Assembly: GCA_964195545.1 (NCBI GenBank)
Contig: CAXMQQ010000002.1
Coordinates: forward strand, 1-47,753
Direction: 5' to 3'
DNA length: 47,753 bases
Source: JAHEEL01 sp964195545
Lineage (GTDB): Bacteria > Actinomycetota > Acidimicrobiia > Spongiisociales > UBA5794
Shown: positions 40,183 to 47,708 of the stretch, piece by piece
Layout of the letters: every line of letters starts with the position of its first letter
How positions within the stretch are numbered: position 1 is the first letter of the stretch
Translations under genes and position numbers: made by a program
Notes under the pieces: generated by a model
Seen by the model: the letters and a program-made list of their open reading frames with translations, nothing else
What the model was told of the DNA's origin: nothing
The model's database searches: none

Positions 40183-41379
40183 ATGCTCGCCGGGCGACGC
40201 GTCGTGCTCGGTGTCACCGGTGGGGTGGCTGCTTACAAGGCCGCCTATCTCGCTCGTCGACTGATCGAGCGCGGAGCCGTTGTCCGCACCGTGATGACGC
40301 AGTCGGCCACCAAGTTCGTCGGCCCTCACACGTTCGCGGCCATCACAGGGACTCAGCCTGTGACCGATCTGTTTGATTCCGAGGACGTCAGCCCGCACAC
40401 GACGTTCGGCCGCTGGGCCGACGCAATCGTCGTGGCTCCAGCGACCGCAGCGACACTCGCCCGTCTAGCCAACGGACTCGCCGACGACTCGGTCTCGGCC
40501 ACGGTCCTCGCTACAACCGCACCCGTAGTGATCGCTCCCGCGATGCACACCGAGATGTGGCTGCACCCCGCGACGGTGGCCAACGTGGAGCGAATCGAGT
40601 CGTTCGGGTACCACATCGTTTCACCGGAGGCCGGTGCCCTGGCAGGTGGAGACACCGGCCTCGGACGCCTCGCAGATCCCGACCGCATCGCCGACGCTGT
40701 AGCTGGCGTTCTCCCCGGGGGTGCCCTGACGGGTGTTGACGTGTTGATCACCGCAGGCGGCACCCGAGAGCCGATCGATCGGGTCCGCTATCTCGGGAAC
40801 CACTCGTCCGGTAAGATGGGGAACGCCATCGCTGCGGCGGCGGCCCGCAGAGGAGCGAACGTCACGCTGGTAACGGCAGGACCCGGGATCGAGCATCCCC
40901 GCGTGACCGTGCTCTCTGTCGACACGGCAGCGGAGATGGCGGACGCTGCCTGGGCGATCGCGAAGAAGGCCGAGGTCGCTGTGATGGCAGCAGCAGTTGC
41001 CGATTTCCGACCAACAGAAGCGATCGATGGCAAATTGCGTCGAACCGACGGGCCACCGACCATCGATCTCGAGCCGACACTCGATGTGCTCGGTGGTATT
41101 GCCGATATGAGTCCTCGCCCCTTCCTCGTCGGCTTCGCGGCCGAGACGGGAGGCTTGGACGAGGCCATAGCGAAGGCGCGTCGCAAGGGGGTCGATCTTC
41201 TCGTCGCAAACGACGTGACCGCTCCCGGTTCCGGCTTTGGCACCGAGACAAACCAGGTGACGATCGTGCTCCCCGACGGTTCAACCGATCCGTGGAGCCT
41301 CATGACCAAGTCTGAAGTCGCGGAGCGTCTCTGGGATCGAATCGCCGAACTGCGCAAGAGCAAAGGAACAGCCACCTGA
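40183..41379 (+). CDS. coaBC: Coenzyme A biosynthesis bifunctional protein CoaBC
   Basis: Fused phosphopantothenoylcysteine decarboxylase (CoaC, residues about 1-180, FMN flavoprotein) and phosphopantothenate-cysteine ligase (CoaB, about 185-398). CoaC shows GVTGGVAAYKAAYL, the active His in SPHTTFGRWADAIVVAPATA, and PAMHTEMWLHPAT. The Asn of PAMN in E. coli is His here, and the LACG Cys is replaced (GALAGGDTGLGRL). I believe this is the usual actinobacterial form, but that is from memory. CoaB shows TAGGTREPIDRVRYLGNHSSGKMG and AAAVADFRP. The stop TGA overlaps the apparent CTG start of priA. Confidence 0.94.
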   Translation: MLAGRRVVLGVTGGVAAYKAAYLARRLIERGAVVRTVMTQSATKFVGPHTFAAITGTQPVTDLFDSEDVSPHTTFGRWADAIVVAPATAATLARLANGLADDSVSATVLATTAPVVIAPAMHTEMWLHPATVANVERIESFGYHIVSPEAGALAGGDTGLGRLADPDRIADAVAGVLPGGALTGVDVLITAGGTREPIDRVRYLGNHSSGKMGNAIAAAAARRGANVTLVTAGPGIEHPRVTVLSVDTAAEMADAAWAIAKKAEVAVMAAAVADFRPTEAIDGKLRRTDGPPTIDLEPTLDVLGGIADMSPRPFLVGFAAETGGLDEAIAKARRKGVDLLVANDVTAPGSGFGTETNQVTIVLPDGSTDPWSLMTKSEVAERLWDRIAELRKSKGTAT

Positions 41380-42806
41380 CGCGGATCGCACAGGTTGTTC
41401 CCGACGTTCCCTCGTTCGCGGTTGACGACGGGTTTGCGTACGAGGTCCCCGAGTCACTGCCCGAACTCGGCATCGGTGACATCGTTCGGGTCCCACTCGG
41501 TGGCCGGAAGGTTCGCGGATACGTCACCGCCATCTCCGACGGCACACCCGAGCGACCCCTCCGACCGATCGCCGCCCGCTCCGGGAACCGCGGGATCTTC
41601 GACGCCGAGATGCTTCGTTCGCTGCGTTGGGCCGCCACGCACTACGTAGCTCCTCTTTCCACGGTGCTCTCGCGATGTGCGCCCCCCAACCTGCCCAGAA
41701 GGAAGCCAGGGATCCATCAGAGCGCTGTCGCCGATCTCGACGGGATCCTGAAGGCGTGGAGCGAACGGCAAGCGGGCGGTCGGCGCACGCGGCCGGCGTA
41801 TCTGGTTACGGGGAGTCCACTGCCGGCGGTGACTTCGGCGATCGTGCCTGTTGTGCGCGCCGGGAAGAATGCGATCGTGACGGCACCGACGGTTGCTGAG
41901 GCACACTCGGTTGCTGAGGCACTGCACCGGCACTTCGGTGACCGGGTGCGCTTGGCGACAAGCGAGGAATCCCCGGCGGTGCGAACGACATCATGGAGCC
42001 AGATCGCGTCCGGAACGGGATCGGTCGTCGTCGGAACCAGGGAAGTCGCACTCTGGGGGATCGACGGCCTCGGGCTTGCCGTCGTCCTCGAGGAGGGACG
42101 GAGGGGCTACAAGTCCCCGCAGACACCGACATTCCACGTTCGAGATGTGCTCAAGAGACGCTCCATGATCGAACGGTTCTCGCTGCTGCTCACCGGGCCG
42201 GTTCCCACAGCCGAGGCTCTATCGAGCGGTGTGGAGGTCATCGACGGGACCGGGAGGATCTGGCCATTCGTGGAAGTCGTCGACCGATCTGAAGACGGGA
42301 GCGGATCCGGGGCCGTGGGTGACCGCGTGCGCACGGCCATCGCTGCGCTCGGGGACGGAGGCACCGTGTTCGTGCTCGTTCCCAGACGAGGCGGCAGTTT
42401 TCGCTGCTCCCGATGCCGTGAGTTGCGGAAGTGCCCGGACTGCGATGCCATGCTCGAACGATCCGGAAGCTGCGCCCGTTGCGGCCGATTGTATCCACAG
42501 TGCCTGGCCTGTGGGGGAGCGCGATTCGAAGCGCTCGGCGGGGGGGTGACACGGATCGTGGATGATCTTGCACGGGTCTTCGGTGGCGATGTGGGCGCCG
42601 TGGGCTCGGGTCGTCGGATCGCTGTCGGCACAGAGCGCGATCTTGTGGGCTTGCCACCGATCGACCTTGTGGTCGTCATCGATCCGGATGCCGGCATCCT
42701 CGCACCGAACTACCGAGCCGATGAAGATGCCCTCCGTCTTCTTGCACGCGCCACACTGGCTGCACGACCCGGTCGGGGACGCCGTGCCCTGGTGCAGACG
42801 GCGTAG
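41376..42806 (+). CDS. priA: PriA-like primosomal protein, N-terminal part ended by an in-frame TAG
   Basis: Homologue of the replication-restart protein PriA. The frame opens with TRIAQVVPDVPSFAVDDGFAYEVPE, the 3'-DNA-binding domain, but has no ATG, GTG or TTG before 41610. CTG 41376 overlaps the coaBC stop (CTGA) and has AAAGGA 8 bases upstream, so it is the likely start. The ATPase is degenerate: Walker A reads VTGSPLPAVTS instead of GxTGSGKT, and DEEH reads LEEG. The eight zinc Cys (CSRC, CPDC, CARC, CLAC) are intact. TAG at 42804-42806 follows LVQTA and homology continues in the same frame. ATPase loss is common in actinobacterial PriA; the stop is not. Confidence 0.8.
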   Translation: MTRIAQVVPDVPSFAVDDGFAYEVPESLPELGIGDIVRVPLGGRKVRGYVTAISDGTPERPLRPIAARSGNRGIFDAEMLRSLRWAATHYVAPLSTVLSRCAPPNLPRRKPGIHQSAVADLDGILKAWSERQAGGRRTRPAYLVTGSPLPAVTSAIVPVVRAGKNAIVTAPTVAEAHSVAEALHRHFGDRVRLATSEESPAVRTTSWSQIASGTGSVVVGTREVALWGIDGLGLAVVLEEGRRGYKSPQTPTFHVRDVLKRRSMIERFSLLLTGPVPTAEALSSGVEVIDGTGRIWPFVEVVDRSEDGSGSGAVGDRVRTAIAALGDGGTVFVLVPRRGGSFRCSRCRELRKCPDCDAMLERSGSCARCGRLYPQCLACGGARFEALGGGVTRIVDDLARVFGGDVGAVGSGRRIAVGTERDLVGLPPIDLVVVIDPDAGILAPNYRADEDALRLLARATLAARPGRGRRALVQTA

Positions 42807-43133
42807 CCGGACCATCGGGTCTTCGATGCGCTACGCAGCGGTAACCCGATGGCTTTCATGGATGAAACGCTGCGGAGGCGCGAGACGAACGGCTTCCCGC
42901 CCATCGGTGATCTCATCGCTCTCGAGACGGATGCAACCGACGCCGGTCCCGCCCTCATCGAAGCGGTCGGAGATGCGTCGCTCCTCGGCCCAGCGAAGGA
43001 AGGAGACCGAGAGCGCTGGCTCATCCAGGGACCGGACCTCTCCCCAGCACGCCTGAGGCTTCGATCTGCGGTGCAGCACATCAGAGACAGCGGTGCTCGG
43101 GTGCGGGTTGATGCGGACCCAGTCGAGCTGTGA
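42807..43133 (+). pseudogene. priA: C-terminal remainder of priA beyond the amber codon
   Basis: Directly after TAG 42804-42806 the same frame reads PDHRVFDALRSGNPMAFMDE, then RRRETNGFPPIGDLIALET, the standard PriA C-terminal helicase and beta-rich domain, and ends at TGA 43131-43133. The FPP motif and the final WLIQGPDLSPARLRLRS are conserved, so decay is recent or the stop is read through. An ATG at 42849 could start a separate 94-residue polypeptide, but no ribosome-binding site precedes it. One base change (for example TTG to TAG) would explain the interruption. Confidence 0.75.
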
Positions 43134-43168
43134 CCGCCATCCGTCTGGTCTCCCCGCAGCCGAACCGG

Positions 43169-43174
43169 TAGCCT
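43169..43174 (+). promoter_or_regulatory. def -10 hexamer, leaderless type
   Basis: TAGCCT lies 8 bases before the def ATG in the 49-bp gap after priA. No ribosome-binding site is present. Confidence 0.45.
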
Positions 43175-43182
43175 GCTGGCTC

Positions 43183-43680
43183 ATGCCGATCTATCCCATT
43201 CGCGTCTTCCCTGATCCCGGGCTGCGCGCAGCGACAACACCTATCACAGAGTTCGGGCCGGATTTGGCTCGATTGGTGGACGACATGTTCGAGACGATGT
43301 ACGAAGCGCCCGGGGTTGGCCTAGCGGGTCCACAGATCGGTATCTCGAAGCGGCTCTTCGTTGCCGACATCGGTGACGGGCCGTTCATGATGGCCAACCC
43401 CGAGATCGTCGAGACGTCTGGCAAGTGGAAGTTCGAAGAAGGCTGCCTGTCGGTGCCGGGTCGCTGGTGGGAGTTCAATCGCCCGGCATTCGCGAGAGCC
43501 CGAGGACTCGACATCGATGGCAACTCCGTTGAGTACGCCGGTGATGAACTCATGGGTCGGCTGCTCCAACATGAGATCGATCACCTGTATGGCGAGATCA
43601 TTCTCGACCGACTCCCGAAACGGATCCGGAAGGAAGCGCTGAAAGAGCTGCGCGAGACGATGCCGTTCGGAGCGCACTGA
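43183..43680 (+). CDS. def: Peptide deformylase
   Basis: Metalloenzyme that removes the formyl group from new N-termini. The three motifs are intact: GVGLAGPQIG near residue 45, EGCLSVPG near 87 (metal Cys) and QHEIDHLYGE near 129 (HExxH). The 165-residue length is normal. ATG 43183 starts MPIYPIRVFPDP, the usual N-terminus, and is supported by a leaderless -10; the upstream open frame lies in the priA tail. The stop shares a base with fmt (TGATG), pairing formyl addition and removal in one unit. Confidence 0.95.
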   Translation: MPIYPIRVFPDPGLRAATTPITEFGPDLARLVDDMFETMYEAPGVGLAGPQIGISKRLFVADIGDGPFMMANPEIVETSGKWKFEEGCLSVPGRWWEFNRPAFARARGLDIDGNSVEYAGDELMGRLLQHEIDHLYGEIILDRLPKRIRKEALKELRETMPFGAH

Positions 43681-44600
43681 TGCGATCAGCGTTTCTCGGC
43701 ACACCCTCGGCCTCTATCCCGAGCCTTGCAGCATTGATGGACGTAACGGACGTTGCTTTGGTCGTAACTCGACCAGATAGTGCCAAAGGCCGTTCTGGGA
43801 GACTCACCCCGCCGCCCGTCAAGCTCGCAGCCGACGAGTGGGGACTGCCGGTGGTGCAACCCGAGAGCCGTGGGGAATTGGACGAGATTCTGCAGAACGC
43901 GGAGATCGACGTCGGGGTCGTCGTCGCCTACGGACGGATCCTCTCGTCTGCAGCTCTTGCTTCAGCTCCTGCGGGATTCGTGAACGTCCACTTTTCGCTC
44001 CTTCCCCGGTGGCGGGGGGCAGCTCCGGTGGAACGGGCGATCCTTGAGGGCGATGAATCAACCGGGGTCACGCTGATGCAACTCGACGAGGGTCTCGATA
44101 CGGGTCCGGTGATCGCTGCGGTCGAAACACCGATCGCCTCCGACGAGACCGGGGGATCGTTGACCGGTCGGCTCGCCTACCTCGGGGGGATGCTGATCGA
44201 CGATGCAACGTCCGAACTGCTCGCCGGCAGACTCGATACCGCCCCGCAGCTGAGAACGGGAGTAACCATCGCCAACCGCCTCGACCGTTCCGAAGGAAGG
44301 ATTGACGCGTCCTGGACCGCGACGTATGCAGAGCGGGCCATCCGGGCATTCAGCCCCCGCCCTGGCGCGTGGTTCTCGATCGACGGAACGCGGTGTCGTG
44401 TCCATCGGGCTTCGTACTCGAATGATGCGGTGACACCCGGAACGATCGCCCCATTCAACGGGGTCGCGGTACTCGGTCTCGAAGGTGGCGGTCTTGCCCT
44501 CGACTTGCTCCAGCCGGCCGGCAAAGCCGTCATGACCGGAACCGCGTGGCTCAACGGACGACGCGGCGCCGGCGGCCATATCGATTCGCCCCCCGAATGA
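43680..44600 (+). CDS. fmt: Methionyl-tRNA formyltransferase
   Basis: Formylates initiator Met-tRNA using 10-formyltetrahydrofolate. FLGTPSASIPSLAAL begins the Rossmann domain. The catalytic region NVHFSLLPRWRGAAPVERAI (near residue 102) and the downstream Asp in LDEGLDTGPVI are present, followed by the C-terminal OB domain from about residue 205. The 306-residue length is standard. The ATG shares one base with the def stop, and the end overlaps rsmB as ATGA. Confidence 0.95.
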   Translation: MRSAFLGTPSASIPSLAALMDVTDVALVVTRPDSAKGRSGRLTPPPVKLAADEWGLPVVQPESRGELDEILQNAEIDVGVVVAYGRILSSAALASAPAGFVNVHFSLLPRWRGAAPVERAILEGDESTGVTLMQLDEGLDTGPVIAAVETPIASDETGGSLTGRLAYLGGMLIDDATSELLAGRLDTAPQLRTGVTIANRLDRSEGRIDASWTATYAERAIRAFSPRPGAWFSIDGTRCRVHRASYSNDAVTPGTIAPFNGVAVLGLEGGGLALDLLQPAGKAVMTGTAWLNGRRGAGGHIDSPPE

Positions 44601-45820
44601 AGCAGGGCGTCGAGACACGGGTCGTCACGGTCAAGCTCCTGCGCCGAATCCTCGAGGACGGTGCGTACTCGAACATCATCATTCGGACGGCGACAAAGGA
44701 TCTTCAGCGGAGGGACGTCTTGTTCGTCCAGCGACTTCTGTACACGACGATCAGGTACCTGGATCGAATCGACCGGACCATCGATGCGCGAACCTCGCGT
44801 CCGGTTGACGATGACGTGCGAGCTGTTCTGCGGGTGGGTGTCGCCGAGATCTTGTTCTTGGATGGTGACACGTACGCCGCGGTTGACAGCGCGGTCGAGG
44901 CCGTCCGGATCGGTGGGAGCCCCCGTGCATCGGGCTTCGTGAATGGTGTGCTGCGCAACATCGTGAGAGATGGGGAAGCGCCACTCCCCGACGGACCCGA
45001 AGGGGAGGCGCTCCGACTGGGCGTTCCACCGTGGCTCTACGCGGATCTCGTCCAGGCGTACGGCTCGGACATGGCGACCGCATTTCTCGAGGCCTCCAAT
45101 CAGCCGACGAGCGTCGGTGTGCGGAGACGCCGTGGAGAGGCGCCAGCCGAAGCGATCGATGGCATCGAAGACGCCTTCCACATCGAGAACGTCGTTCCGT
45201 TCCGCGACTCGATCGCTTCGGGAGATCTCGTGGTGGCCGATCCGTCGTCCACTGCAGTTGCCGCTGCACTCGACCCGCAGCCGGGGGACCGGGTGCTCGA
45301 TCTTGCCGCTGCGCCGGGCGGGAAGACCCTTCATCTCTCGGACCTGCTCGGGGGAAAGGGCATGATTGTCGGAATGGACCGGAATGCGGGACGTGTGGCA
45401 ACTGCGCAGCGGAGGCTCGTCCGGTTGGGTGCCGATGCGAGTTGGGTGATCGGCGATGCCATGAAGCCGCCGTTCGCTCAGGCCAGCTTCGACCGCATTC
45501 TCCTCGATGCTCCATGCACAGGCTTGGGATCGCTGCGGCGTCGTCCCGAGATACGCCATCGACTTCGTCCCGAGAGTGCGGCGGAGGCGGGACGTGTCCA
45601 ACGGCAAATGCTTGAAGCAGCCGTATCGCTCCTCCGGCCCGGCGGTCGACTGATCTACTCCGTTTGCACCGTTACACCGGAAGAAACGGCCGATGTGGTC
45701 TCAGGCGTCGACTCCCATGCGCCGGAGGGTCTGCCTGGCTCAACGATCGCAGGAGGCATCCTCCTCGCTCCACATGTGACGGGGTCAGACGGAATGTTCG
45801 TGGCCGTGATCGACCGGTGA
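44597..45820 (+). CDS. rsmB: 16S rRNA m5C967 methyltransferase, RsmB/NOP2 family
   Basis: SAM-dependent methylation of cytosine in 16S rRNA. An N-terminal NusB-like helical domain (residues about 1-140, DVLFVQRLLYTTIRYL, AAVDSAVEAVRIGG, SGFVNGVLRNI) precedes the methyltransferase core. SAM motif DLAAAPGGKTLHLS lies near residue 235, DAPCTGLGSLRRRPE near 303 and the catalytic Cys in YSVCTVTPEE near 355. The 407-residue length is normal. The ATG overlaps the fmt stop; upstream codons in the same frame lie inside fmt. Confidence 0.93.
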   Translation: MKQGVETRVVTVKLLRRILEDGAYSNIIIRTATKDLQRRDVLFVQRLLYTTIRYLDRIDRTIDARTSRPVDDDVRAVLRVGVAEILFLDGDTYAAVDSAVEAVRIGGSPRASGFVNGVLRNIVRDGEAPLPDGPEGEALRLGVPPWLYADLVQAYGSDMATAFLEASNQPTSVGVRRRRGEAPAEAIDGIEDAFHIENVVPFRDSIASGDLVVADPSSTAVAAALDPQPGDRVLDLAAAPGGKTLHLSDLLGGKGMIVGMDRNAGRVATAQRRLVRLGADASWVIGDAMKPPFAQASFDRILLDAPCTGLGSLRRRPEIRHRLRPESAAEAGRVQRQMLEAAVSLLRPGGRLIYSVCTVTPEETADVVSGVDSHAPEGLPGSTIAGGILLAPHVTGSDGMFVAVIDR

Positions 45821-45861
45821 CTGCCGTCGGACGGTTGCGCATCGCCGAACCGAAAACAGGA

Positions 45862-45867
45862 TACAAT
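45862..45867 (+). promoter_or_regulatory. rpe -10 hexamer, leaderless type
   Basis: TACAAT lies 8 bases before the rpe GTG and is the best -10 match in this window. TTGCGC at 45835-45840 is a possible but widely spaced -35 (21 bases). Confidence 0.5.
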
Positions 45868-45875
45868 CGACTCCC

Positions 45876-46535
45876 GTGATCAAAGCACCAAGAATCGCCC
45901 CCTCCATCCTGGCTGCAGACTTCGCTTACCTCGGCGACGAGATCGCCCGGATCGAACAGCACGTCGACCTGCTGCACGTCGACGTCATGGATGGCCACTT
46001 CGTTCCCAATCTCACACTCGGGATGCCCGTGATCGCTTCGCTGCGAAGGGTGACGACACTCCCACTCGACTGCCACCTGATGACGCTGAATCCCGATCGC
46101 TACATGGAACCACTGAAAGAGGCAGGGGCAGACCTCGCGACCGTGCACATCGAGGTCTTTCCTGATCCCCGCGAAGTCGCCTCGATCGCCCGCGATGTTG
46201 GTCTCGGCTTCGGACTCGTCATCAATCCGCCAACACCGTTCGAAGCGATCGAACCATTCATCGAGGTGGCCGACATGGTCGTTGTGATGTCGGTGAATCC
46301 CGGCTTCGGCGGGCAGTCCTTCATCGAGACTGTTCTGCCGAAGTTGGAGCGAATCAGGAATTTCGTTGACTCCGCCGGATTGTCGACCGATATAGAGATT
46401 GACGGTGGGATTGACCCGGGCACGATTCGGCCAGCGCGTGATGCGGGAGCCGACGTGTTCGTAGCCGGAACCTCTGTGTTCCGCGCTCCCGACCCGGTGC
46501 TTGCCGTCCGAGAACTGAGAAACGCGATCGGCTAG
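45876..46535 (+). CDS. rpe: Ribulose-phosphate 3-epimerase
   Basis: Interconverts ribulose 5-phosphate and xylulose 5-phosphate in the pentose phosphate pathway. TIM barrel with metal-binding residues in LHVDVMDGHFVPN (near residue 33) and MEPLKEAGAD nearby. MSVNPGFGGQSFIE near 139 and EIDGGIDP near 173 are family signatures, and DVFVAGTSVF binds phosphate. The 219-residue length is standard. The GTG start lacks a ribosome-binding site and has a TACAAT -10 at leaderless spacing. The TAG stop is 10 bases before the next gene. Confidence 0.95.
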   Translation: MIKAPRIAPSILAADFAYLGDEIARIEQHVDLLHVDVMDGHFVPNLTLGMPVIASLRRVTTLPLDCHLMTLNPDRYMEPLKEAGADLATVHIEVFPDPREVASIARDVGLGFGLVINPPTPFEAIEPFIEVADMVVVMSVNPGFGGQSFIETVLPKLERIRNFVDSAGLSTDIEIDGGIDPGTIRPARDAGADVFVAGTSVFRAPDPVLAVRELRNAIG

Positions 46536-46545
46536 TAGAGGCAAT

Positions 46546-47472
46546 ATGGGAGATCGGATCCTCGTCGTCGATGACGACCCGGACATCCTCCAGTACGTGA
46601 AGATGAACCTTGAACTCGAGGGCTTCGAGACCGCCACGGCCTCGAACGGGATCGATGCGCTCACGCTCGCTGCGGAGAACCCGCCGTCTCTGGTCCTGCT
46701 CGACGTGATGATGCCCGGAATGGATGGGCTCACCACATTGCGGCATCTCCGCAATGACCCACCCACCGCGAGCGTGCCGGTCGTCATGCTCACGGCACGA
46801 GCGCTGGCCCAGGATCGGGTGAAGGGCCTGGATCTGGGAGCCGACGACTACATCACCAAGCCCTTTGCGGTAGAGGAACTCGTCGCCCGCGTTCGGACCG
46901 TGATCCGTCGTGCCCGGCAGATGAGGGACGTCTCGCCGCTGACTGGTCTACCGGGGAACTTCCGAATCTCCGCAGAACTCGAGGAGCGGATCGGTGAGAG
47001 GGGACCGATCGCCGTCGTGTACGGCGACCTCGACAATTTCAAGGCATTCAACGACCACTACGGATTCATGCGGGGCGATACGGTTATCAAGTTCACTGCC
47101 AAGGTCATGGTTGAGGCGGCCGCAGCGTGTGGTGGCGAGGACGCGTTCGTCGGCCATGTTGGCGGGGATGACTACATCGCCTTGATCGATCCGGAGCATG
47201 TAGACGAGTACTGCAGCATGGTGATCCAGGAATTCGACGATGGAATTCTCGATTTCTACGACACAGTCGACGCCGTTCAGGGGTACATCGAAGTCACCGA
47301 CCGGCGCGGTGAACGCCACGCCTTCCCGATCGTCTCGCTCTCCATGGGCGTGGTGACGAACCAGGAACGTGCCATCGCCTCGGAATGGGAAGCCTCAGCG
47401 ATCGCTTCAGAGATGAAGGAGTTCGCGAAGCGTCAACCGGGTTCGACCTACTCGGTAGACCGGAGACAGTAG
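46546..47472 (+). CDS. Response regulator with receiver and degenerate GGDEF domain
   Basis: A 308-residue two-domain regulator. The receiver domain (residues about 4-118) has the acidic pair in VVDDDPD, the phosphoacceptor Asp52 in LLDVMMPGMDG and the Lys in ITKPF near 105. A GGDEF-like domain follows, recognisable from SPLTGLPGNFRI and YGDLDNFKAFNDHYGFMRGD, but its signature is GGDDY near residue 206 and no RxxD inhibitory site precedes it. It may be a weak or inactive cyclase acting as a sensor. No histidine kinase is adjacent. AGAGG at 46537-46541 supports the ATG. Confidence 0.85.
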   Translation: MGDRILVVDDDPDILQYVKMNLELEGFETATASNGIDALTLAAENPPSLVLLDVMMPGMDGLTTLRHLRNDPPTASVPVVMLTARALAQDRVKGLDLGADDYITKPFAVEELVARVRTVIRRARQMRDVSPLTGLPGNFRISAELEERIGERGPIAVVYGDLDNFKAFNDHYGFMRGDTVIKFTAKVMVEAAAACGGEDAFVGHVGGDDYIALIDPEHVDEYCSMVIQEFDDGILDFYDTVDAVQGYIEVTDRRGERHAFPIVSLSMGVVTNQERAIASEWEASAIASEMKEFAKRQPGSTYSVDRRQ

Positions 47473-47474
47473 GT

Positions 47475-47503
47475 CCGACAGCTTCGCTGCCGGGGCTAGT
47501 CGG
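47475..47503. other. Weak hairpin after the receiver-GGDEF gene
   Basis: CCGAC (47475-47479) and GTCGG (47499-47503) can pair around CAGCTTCGCTG, which itself can fold. There is no T-run, so termination is uncertain. The rest of the 117-bp gap up to the riboswitch holds only the TATCCT hexamer noted separately. Confidence 0.25.
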
Positions 47504-47574
47504 CAATCGGTGTCCCGTCATCCTGCTCATGGTCATACCTCAGGGCTTCTGGCCCGGCACGCCTCAACGGCCAC

Positions 47575-47580
47575 TATCCT
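47575..47580 (+). promoter_or_regulatory. -10 hexamer for the FMN riboswitch transcript
   Basis: TATCCT predicts transcription from about 47587, directly before the riboswitch. No convincing -35 is seen. Confidence 0.45.
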
Positions 47581-47589
47581 TCTGGGTGC

Positions 47590-47703
47590 CCCCTTCAGGG
47601 CAGGGTGAAATCCCCGACCGGCGGTGAAAGTCCGCGAACCCGTTCAAGGGTTGACCCGGTGAAACTCCGGGACCGACGGTGACAGTCCGGATGGGAGAAG
47701 GAG
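47590..47703 (+). ncRNA. FMN riboswitch (RFN element)
   Basis: The conserved RFN blocks appear in order: TTCAGGGCAGGGTGAAATCC near 47594, CCGACCGGCGGTGAAAGTCC near 47614, a variable hairpin (CGAACCCGTTCAAGGGTTGA region), CCGGTGAAACTCCGGGACCG near 47656, and GACGGTGACAGTCCGGATGG near 47675, ending GGGAGAAGGAGGG. FMN binding should close the P1 helix, whose 3' strand is next to the AAGGAGG used by the following ATG. No terminator is visible between aptamer and gene, so translational control through the ribosome-binding site is the likely mode. Confidence 0.95.
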
Positions 47704-47708
47704 GGCGT

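Noticed and set aside
42804..42806. TAG recoding (pyrrolysine or a reassigned code)
   Set aside because: Many intact genes in the window end at TAG, and no nearby gene suggests recoding. A single nonsense change or readthrough is simpler.
44177..45607. 476-codon minus-strand open frame
   Set aside because: Antisense to fmt and rsmB; long only because high GC content removes stop codons.
45672..46793. 373-codon minus-strand open frame
   Set aside because: Antisense to rsmB, rpe and the receiver gene, without recognisable content or start signals.
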